DNA of 64,000 nt, from contig DWXE01000040.1 of assembly GCA_019119355.1 (NCBI GenBank), positions 62,001-126,000 on the forward strand, in the 5' to 3' direction. The position numbers were made by a program, and so were the translations under genes. Within the stretch, counting starts at the first letter, position 1, and every line of letters begins with the position of its first letter. The notes below the pieces were generated by a model. That model worked only from the letters and a program-made list of their open reading frames with translations. It searched no databases and was not told where the DNA came from. This document shows positions 28,122 through 35,500 of the stretch, piece after piece. This stretch comes from Candidatus Eisenbergiella merdigallinarum. GTDB lineage: Bacteria; Bacillota; Clostridia; Lachnospirales; Lachnospiraceae.

Positions 28122-28150
28122 ATTATAATAGCAGATTTGGCGTTTTGCAA
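28122..28150 (-). promoter_or_regulatory. Outward-facing promoter inside the invertible segment
   Basis: On the minus strand TTGCAA (28145-28150), 17-bp spacer, perfect TATAAT (28122-28127). It points left across IRL into the terminator at 28016-28067. After inversion its -10 would lie at 29449-29454 on the plus strand, about 130 bases before the adhesin start at 29584. Confidence 0.75.
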
Positions 28151-28160
28151 GACAGGAAAT

Positions 28161-28214
28161 GAAGGGAATATCGTCTTTTTTTGACTTCGGTGATGAAAAA
28201 GAATATTTCCCTTC
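28161..28214. repeat. Imperfect palindrome in the recombinase leader
   Basis: GAAGGGAA-TAT-CGTCTTTTT pairs with AAAAAGAATATTTCCCTTC. It could be an attenuator hairpin or a protein-binding site. It is followed at 28212-28221 by TTCACGAAAA, a 10-base match to a half-site of the inverted repeats, which may bind the recombinase and autoregulate it. Confidence 0.45.
28181..28209 (+). promoter_or_regulatory. Weak candidate promoter of the recombinase
   Basis: TTGACT (28181-28186), 17-bp spacer, TATTTC (28204-28209). The -10 is poor, consistent with low recombinase expression. It lies within the palindrome at 28161-28214. Confidence 0.3.
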
Positions 28215-28278
28215 ACGAAAAAAGACTACGGCCCAGAAATGAGCCGTCGGACAGGCCGTCAGACAGGAGGATGAGGAA

Positions 28279-29412
28279 ATGGCGAAAACCGGGAGCAACA
28301 TCTACAAACGGAAGGATGGAAGGTACGAGGGGCGGATTCCGAAGGGGGAATCCGTGCGGCAGCAGGGCTATATTTACGTCTATGCCCGGACGCTGCGGGA
28401 GCTGCGGCAAAAAATGGAGGAGGCCAGGGAGTCCAGGAAACAGGACGGCCGCTTCCCGCAGGAGGACTGGGAGATGGAAGACGCCGCGGGGGCGTGGCTG
28501 GAGGAGAACCGGGAGCGCTGGAAGCCCACCACCTATGCCGTCTATTACAGGCTGGTTCACGGACGGATCCTGCCCGCCCTGGGGAAGTACAGGGTAGTGG
28601 AGATCACGCAGCCTGTTTTTGACTGTTTCGAAAAGGAACTGAACGGTTCTTCGGACGGGAAGTCCTTATCGGAAAACTACCGAAAACTGATCTGCGAAAC
28701 GGTCTGCCGCATTCTGGACTCCGCAGGGAAGCGGACGGGATTACAGCTGCAGATACCCAGGATGCCGGCGGGCAGGCGGGAAAAGGGGGAGACGGAGCTG
28801 CCGGACGAACGGGAGCTGCAGCGGCTGGAGGACTATTTGACGGCCCATCTGGAGGAGGACACCTGCCTGGGAATATTGCTGGCGGCCTGCACCGGAATCC
28901 GGATCGGAGAACTGTGCGCCCTGCAGTGGGGGGACATCGATCTGGAGGGCGGTTTTTTGCGCATCCGGAAAAACCTGCAGCGGGTGCCGGTCTGCGATGC
29001 TCCCGGCCCGGAGGAGCCCGGAAAATCGAAGACGAAGATCAGCACCCAGCGTCCAAAAACGCCCCGTTCCCAGAGGACGATCCCGCTGCCCGACGGGCTT
29101 TTGCCCCTGCTGCGGGCGCATGAAAAGCCGGAAGGCGAATATCTGATTTCCGGGAAGAAGGCGCCCTGGGCGGAGGTGAGGACCGTACAGTATCGATTTT
29201 CTTCCATTTTAAAAAAGTGCGGGATCCGTCCATTCCACTTCCACCTGCTGCGCCACGCCTTCGCCAGCCGCTGCCTGGATCTTGGCTGCGACCTGAAGTG
29301 CCTGAGCGAAATCCTGGGGCACAGCAGCGTTTCCACCACCATGAACCTGTATATCCATCCCACCATGAGCAGGAAAAAACAGATGATGAACCTGGCGTGC
29401 AAATTCCGATAA
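28279..29412 (+). CDS. Tyrosine site-specific recombinase (invertase) of the phase switch
   Basis: A 377-residue phage-integrase-family recombinase. The N-terminal basic and SAM-like core-binding region covers about 1-170. The catalytic domain has R208 (CTGIRIGEL), H322 and R325 (HFHLLRHAF), H348 (EILGHSS) and nucleophile Y358 (MNLYIHP), the full tyrosine-recombinase set. AGGAGG precedes the ATG. There is no excisionase or phage gene nearby, and the gene lies between 28-bp inverted repeats, so it most likely inverts its own segment rather than integrating an element. It resembles Tn916-Int-like clostridial enzymes in general plan. Confidence 0.92.
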   Translation: MAKTGSNIYKRKDGRYEGRIPKGESVRQQGYIYVYARTLRELRQKMEEARESRKQDGRFPQEDWEMEDAAGAWLEENRERWKPTTYAVYYRLVHGRILPALGKYRVVEITQPVFDCFEKELNGSSDGKSLSENYRKLICETVCRILDSAGKRTGLQLQIPRMPAGRREKGETELPDERELQRLEDYLTAHLEEDTCLGILLAACTGIRIGELCALQWGDIDLEGGFLRIRKNLQRVPVCDAPGPEEPGKSKTKISTQRPKTPRSQRTIPLPDGLLPLLRAHEKPEGEYLISGKKAPWAEVRTVQYRFSSILKKCGIRPFHFHLLRHAFASRCLDLGCDLKCLSEILGHSSVSTTMNLYIHPTMSRKKQMMNLACKFR

Positions 29413-29436
29413 GCCGTCAGGCGCGCCGTCAACGGC

Positions 29437-29467
29437 AAAAGCGGGGATCTCCAAAGTCCCCGCTTTT
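29437..29467 (+). terminator. Terminator after the recombinase, inside the segment
   Basis: AAAAGCGGGGA pairs with TCCCCGCTTTT. In the present orientation it stops recombinase transcripts before the adhesin. On inversion it moves to the far side. Confidence 0.8.
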
Positions 29468-29485
29468 CCGCTCTCCTTTTCTTTT

Positions 29486-29513
29486 TTTCGCAAAACAAAT
29501 TATTTCACGAAAA
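29486..29513 (-). repeat. Right inverted repeat (IRR) of the invertible segment
   Basis: A 28-bp repeat, reverse complement of 28063-28090 with one mismatch (TTTCGC here against TTTCGT). Between it and the adhesin start (29514-29583) I see a ribosome site, a small GCCGG/CCGGC hairpin and no promoter. Confidence 0.85.
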
Positions 29514-29583
29514 GAACGCTTTTATTCGTGCCGGAAGCCCGGCGGGATAAAACGGGGCGGGGAAGGGAGAAAGGAGAGAGGAC

Positions 29584-32500
29584 ATGAAGATCTTCAAAAA
29601 GAAGCTCCGACGGCATTGGGGAGCTTCTCTGATGGCCGTGGCGATCATCGCGGCGCTGCTGGCAGGGCTTTTGCCGCAGAACGCGGTCAGCGCGCTGGCG
29701 GCAGCGGAGTCCAGCGGCGATACCGCGGGAAGCTATACGGGTTCTTTGGGAAACGATGCGTCCACCCGCTATGCGGGCCGGGTATGGACGGACAAGACCG
29801 TTTATACCGGAGATGCCGTCTTTACCGGCGACGCCGGGTACGTAACGGTAAATAAGGGAAATGCCGATTTTCTGGTGGCGTTTTCCGCTTTGGCGACCTC
29901 CCGGCAGATCAGCGGCCAGGCGCAGGTGCCGGTGGACGTGGTGTTCGTCATCGACAACTCCAACAGCATGGACGATTCGGTTGGAGGCAACAGCGAGCAG
30001 AGCCGTCTGGAGGCCACCGTGGACGCCGTCAACGCTTCCATCGGGCAGATCATGGATTCCAACGAGAATTCCAGGGTGGCGGTGGTGGTCTACGGCCTGG
30101 AGGCGCAAACGCTGCTCCCTCTGGGGCACTATACGGCCATGAACGGTGGGAACTATATCCGGGTGGAGACCGCTTCCGGTGGGGGCGGCACATCTACGAC
30201 CTTTACAGCTTCCGGGAACAACGGGCTGACCATGCGCAGCAGCCAGCGCGGCACCAATACCCACATGGGCGTGGACGCCGGGATGGACATCCTGGCGGCA
30301 GCGCAGGACATCACCAGCACGGTGAGCGGCCAGCAGATGAAGCACGTGCCGGCCCTGATCCTGCTGTCCGACGGCGCATCCACGGCTGCCGGCGGCGGCA
30401 ACTGGTGGAATCCGTCCGGGACAGACGGCAACGGAATGAATACGAACAATTCCTATGCCCTGAGGGCGGCCATGAACGCGGCCTACCAGAAACAGCGGGT
30501 GAACGCCCACTATGGGGTGGAGTCGGATTCGGAATACGCCATGCGGGTCTACACCATCGGGATGGGCATCGAGCAGCTGAGGCAGACGGGAATGTTTGCT
30601 AATAATACGGACTATTACCGCGCCCAGATGGCCCTGGATCCGGGAGCGCACCTGAACGACAACAACAGCGTGGCGCGGGCGATCTCAGAGGCCTGGACCA
30701 CATATGCCGGTGGGGGAACTCCCGCACTGAACGGCTATACCTTCCGGCACCCCGATACGGGCGATATCTCTTCCATCGCCTACAACGACGGCTATTATTC
30801 CGCGGAGGACGCGGAGGACGTGGCCAACGTCTTCGACGATATCACCGGATCCATCATCTCCAGCCGCCCGCAGGTCCCTACCAGGGTGAACGGAGACGAT
30901 CCGCTGCAGGACGGCTATATCACCTATACGGACCCCATCGGGGAATACATGGAAGTGAACGACGTTACCACGATCCTCTACGGCGGACAGGTGTTTACGG
31001 CGAAAACTACAAGCACACAGGGAAATACCACTTCCTATGTGTTCGAAGGGCAGTTCAACAGCCCGGTATACGGGTCCCAGAACGTGAGCAGCATTCTGGT
31101 CACGGTCTCCACGGCCGGGGACGGGATGCAGACGCTGACCGTGCGGGTCCCGGCGGGAGCCATCCCCATGCGGATCAACACGGTGGCGCTGGATTCCAAC
31201 GGGGCGGTGCTCAGCAATACCAGCAACAGGGCCTATCCGCTCCGGGTCTTCTATCAGGTGAGCCTGAAGGAGGAAATCGACCGGGATACCCTGGAAGGGG
31301 TGGACGAGGACTATCTGGAGGAAAATCTGAGCGCGGACGGGGAACAGGTGTATTTCTACAGCAATCTCTACAGCGGAAACGATCAGGACGGCCGCACGGT
31401 GGGAGACGCCACGGTGGAATTCGCTCCCGCGCCTACCAACCCCTTCTACTTCGTGCAGGAGGACACACCGCTGTACCTGGATGAAGGCCTCACCCGGCCT
31501 GTCAGTTCCTATGACAGCCAGGCGACCTACTATTTTGAAATCAGCTATTATAACGGAAACAGCCTGGAGACGGATGTGGTGGAGCGGTCGGCGGAGCTGA
31601 TGGACGGCTACACCAAAACGGAAGGCGGACAGCTCTATCTTGCAGCCGGCGCGCCCCGCCTGGGATATCTGACGGATTTTATCAAAGACAAGGAGCAGGA
31701 TCCCACGGGCACAGCCTCCGCCAGCTATTATCCCACGTTCGAAGGGGATCCGCAGACCGGGGCATTTAAGGTCTATCTGGGAAATAACGGCCGCCTGTCC
31801 CTGGATGCGCCCGCGTCCCTGACCCTTTCCAAAACCGTGACCGCGGCGGAAGGGCTCACGGCCCCGGACGCGGACTTCACGTTCGACATCACCATCCCCG
31901 CCAGGGCCGGCAAGACGGTGACGGCAGTGCTGAAGGAGGCCGGCGAGGCAGATGCGGAAAGGCAGCTCATTTTTGATGCGGACGGCAAAACCACGACGGC
32001 GCTGAAGGACGGCCAGTCCCTGCAGATCCCCAATCTGGAAGAGGGAACGGCATATGAGATAGTAGAACGGGACATTCCGGGCGGGTTTACGGTGACCGCT
32101 CCTGCGGCGAATCAGGCGCAGGGCGCCGTGAGGGACGCCGATGTGACCGTGAACTTCGTAAACCAGTATGCGGTGACGCCGCTGGAAGTTGATCCTTCCG
32201 TGAATCTGGGCCTGTCGGGCACCAAGACGCTGACCGGGAGGGCGTTCCAAAACGGGGACAGCTTTACGTTCCGGATCCGGCCCAGCCAGCAGACGCCGGG
32301 CGCTCCCCTGCCGGGCGGAGCCAGCGGTACGGCGACGGTAACGATTTCGCCCGCGGGCGGGAATACGGAGGAATTCGCTTTTACGGATACCATCACCTTC
32401 ACGCAGCCGGGGGAATACCGCTACATTCTGGAAGAGGTCAACCCCAACGTGGAAACGGGAGGATCGGGCATCTCCGGCATCAATTACGACACGGCCCGCT

Positions 32501-35500
32501 ATCGCCTGGTGGTGACGGTGGCCGATGCAGGGGACGGTACCCTGTCCCAGACCCATACCCTGGAAAAACAGGCGGCGGGCAGCGATGACTGGAGCCCGGT
32601 GGACGACGGCGGGGTGGACTTCGTCAACGTTTACAGCGCGGAATCCGTGAATGTGGCGTTCCGGGGGAATAAAACCCTCGCCGGGAAAGCCCTTGGGGAA
32701 GGGGACTTCGGCTTTACCATTTCCGCAGGAGGTTCCAGGACGGCGGGCACAGGAGAGTTCGTGCCCGACCCGGATCAGCCCATGCCGGCGGATCCCGGGG
32801 CCCGGAACGGAGAAGCCGGAGCGATCCTCTTCGGAACTATCGTGTTCGACCAGGGGGATATCGGAAAAGAATACCGCTATATCGTGCGGGAGAACCAGCC
32901 CACACAGGACGGCAGCTATACGGGGACTCCTTTGTCCGGAGCGGAGCAAAACGATGACGGGCAGTGGGTTTACCGGGGCGTGACCTACGATAAGGACGAA
33001 AAAATCATTACCGCCGCGGTATCCGCAGAAAATGTGGGAGGGACGGAAACCGTCCGGGTGACCACTTCGGGAGAAGGGGACGATCTGATTTTCGAAAATT
33101 CCTATGCGGCTTCGGGGACCCTGGATCTCGCGGGGACCAAAACCATAACGGGAAGGGAGTTTCAGGCCGGAGACAGCTTCACCTTTACGGTGGAGGCCGG
33201 GGAAAACAGCCCTGCGGATACGCCCATGCCGGAGCACGAAAGCGTGACCATCGCCCCGGCTTCCGGATCTTCCGCTGACGTGGACTTCGGGGCCATTTCC
33301 TTTACGAAGGCGGGGACGTACTCCTATGTGCTGAAAGAGACGGAGGGCCATCTGGGCGGCGTGACTTACGACACGGCGGAACGGAACCTGACCGTGACCG
33401 TGACGGACAACGGGGACGGCACGCTGACCGCGGCCCCGGCCTGGGCGGGCGGCGAAGGCGCGCCGGAGTGGCAGAACAGCTATGAAGCCGTTTTCGATGA
33501 GGATACTGCCGTCACCCTGACGGGAACCAAAGCGCTGTCCGGAAAGGCGCTGGAGGCAGGGGATTTCTATTTCCGGGTGGAAGCGCTGGACGGCGCGCCG
33601 CTGGACCCCGGGACTCCGGGCGACTCGAAGCTGGTGTCCAACGAAACGGGAACGGACGGGGATCAGGACGGTACGTATGAGGGAACGATCCGGCTGCTGC
33701 AGGGGATCGTCTACGAAGAGGCCGGAACCTATCAATACCTGATTTCGGAGCAGATCCCGGATCCGCAGGCTGTCGGCATGACCTATGACGAAACGGTTTA
33801 CCGCGTTTCGGTGACCGTAGAGGACGACGGTCAGGGGACATTGAGAGCGGACCCTCCCGTTATCGAAAAACGGAGGGCGGCCGACGTGTATGAGCCCGCG
33901 CAGGCCGTGGAATTTTCCAATGCCTACGCGCCCCTTCCCGCTACGGTGACGCCCCTTGAGATCACGAAGGTGCTCAGCGGGGACCGGAATACCGGTTTGA
34001 GGGAGGGCGAATTTTCCTTTGAGATGAGCGTGATCTCGGCCGAACCGGCGGACGGGATTCAACTGCCGGCGACGGCCGTAGTTTCCAACGATGCCGCCGG
34101 AAAGGTGAGATTCGGAGATATCGTCTTTACCAGACCGGGCACGTACGTGGTGCAGGTGCGGGAGGTCGTCCCGGAGGACGGAAGCAAAGCGCCGGGCATC
34201 TCGTACGATGAACATGTGATCTCCACTACCTTTACGGTGGCAGACCGGAACGGGCAGCTGGAGGCAACCCGCGCATCGACTTCGGGAAGCCAGACATTTA
34301 CCAATACCTATAAAACCACCGGCAACCTGGAGGGCAGCGCGAACCTGCAGGTGACGAAAGCGCTCACCGGAAGGGCCTGGGAGCCGGACGATACCTTCTC
34401 CTTCGAGCTGACAGCGTGGAAGGAGCCGACGCAGCAGGCTGTCGTGGCGGGGACTGTGGTCCTTCCGGACAATGCGGCATCCATTAGCGTGACGGCGTCA
34501 GAACCGCATACGGCGCAGTTCGGGGACATCGTATTTCACGCGCCGGGCACCTGGGAATTCCGGATTGCGGAGCAGGTACCCGAATCGGAGAACGGAATTA
34601 CTTATGATACCGAGGACAGAATCCTCACGGTGGAAGCCTCGGATCGGGGGGACGGCACGCTGGATGTGCGGCTGACCGGTGTGACGCCGGCAGAAGGCCT
34701 CACCTTTACCAACGCGTATGATCCGGATGAGGCGGTGCTGAACGGATCTGCCAATCTGGCGGTGACGAAGGTCTTCACCGGCAGGGAAAACAACCGGTGG
34801 CTGGATACGGACCTCTTCCGCTTTACGCTGGCGGCCGGAGACGATGCCACGAAACAGGCGGTGGACGACGGCAGAGTGGTTCTGCCCGCCGCAACTGTGC
34901 TGGAGATCGGGAAACAGACGGTAGACCATAAGGCCGCGTTCGGGGACATCACATTCCATGAGGCCGGAAACTACGTATTCACGGTGACGGAAGAAAACGG
35001 CGGACTGGACGGCGTGACCTATGATCCGGACGATGTCCGCACGCTGAACGTTTCCGTTGCGGACGACGGGCAGGGACATCTGACCGCCACATTGCTGAGG
35101 AGCAGCGACGATCTGACCTTCACCAATGCCTACGGCGCCACCGAGGCCGTTCTGGACGGCGCCGCCAATCTGGCGGTGACAAAGGTGCTGGAGGGCAGGA
35201 ACTGGAACGACCGGGATTCCTTCACATTCCGTCTGGAGGCGGTTGAAGGCGCGACGCAGGACGACGTGACCAGCGGGGACGTGGTGCTGCCGGATCCGGC
35301 GGAGCTGACCATTTCCCAGGCGGATGCGGGGGCGAATTATCGGAAAGCCTTCGGGGATATCCGGTTTCAGAAGGCCGGCACCTACCTGTTCAGAATTTCG
35401 GAATCGGCCGGAACGGAAACGGGAATGCAATACGATACCCATGCGGCGCAGATCCGCGTGACGGTCACCGACAACGACAGCGGCCAGCTGGTAGCGGCGG

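Larger units (their letters stand above)
28063..29513. mobile_element. Predicted invertible DNA segment (phase switch)
   Basis: Two 28-bp inverted repeats bound 1395 bp that hold one tyrosine recombinase gene, its leader, a terminator and an outward-facing promoter. No other phage or transposon genes are present. The segment lies immediately upstream of a giant surface protein gene with no visible promoter of its own. This matches the layout of known invertible promoter elements carrying their own recombinase. In the present orientation the promoter faces away from the adhesin. Confidence 0.8.

Noticed and set aside
28279-29412. Prophage or integrative element led by the integrase gene
   Set aside because: No excisionase, replication, capsid or transfer genes nearby, and the flanking repeats are inverted rather than direct, which favours inversion over integration.
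30685-34215. Very long open frame (over 1100 codons) on the minus strand inside the adhesin gene
   Set aside because: It is the antisense shadow of a GC-rich repeated coding sequence; no ribosome site, low-complexity-like protein, and the plus frame has clear domains. The same applies to the minus frame at 36736-38970.
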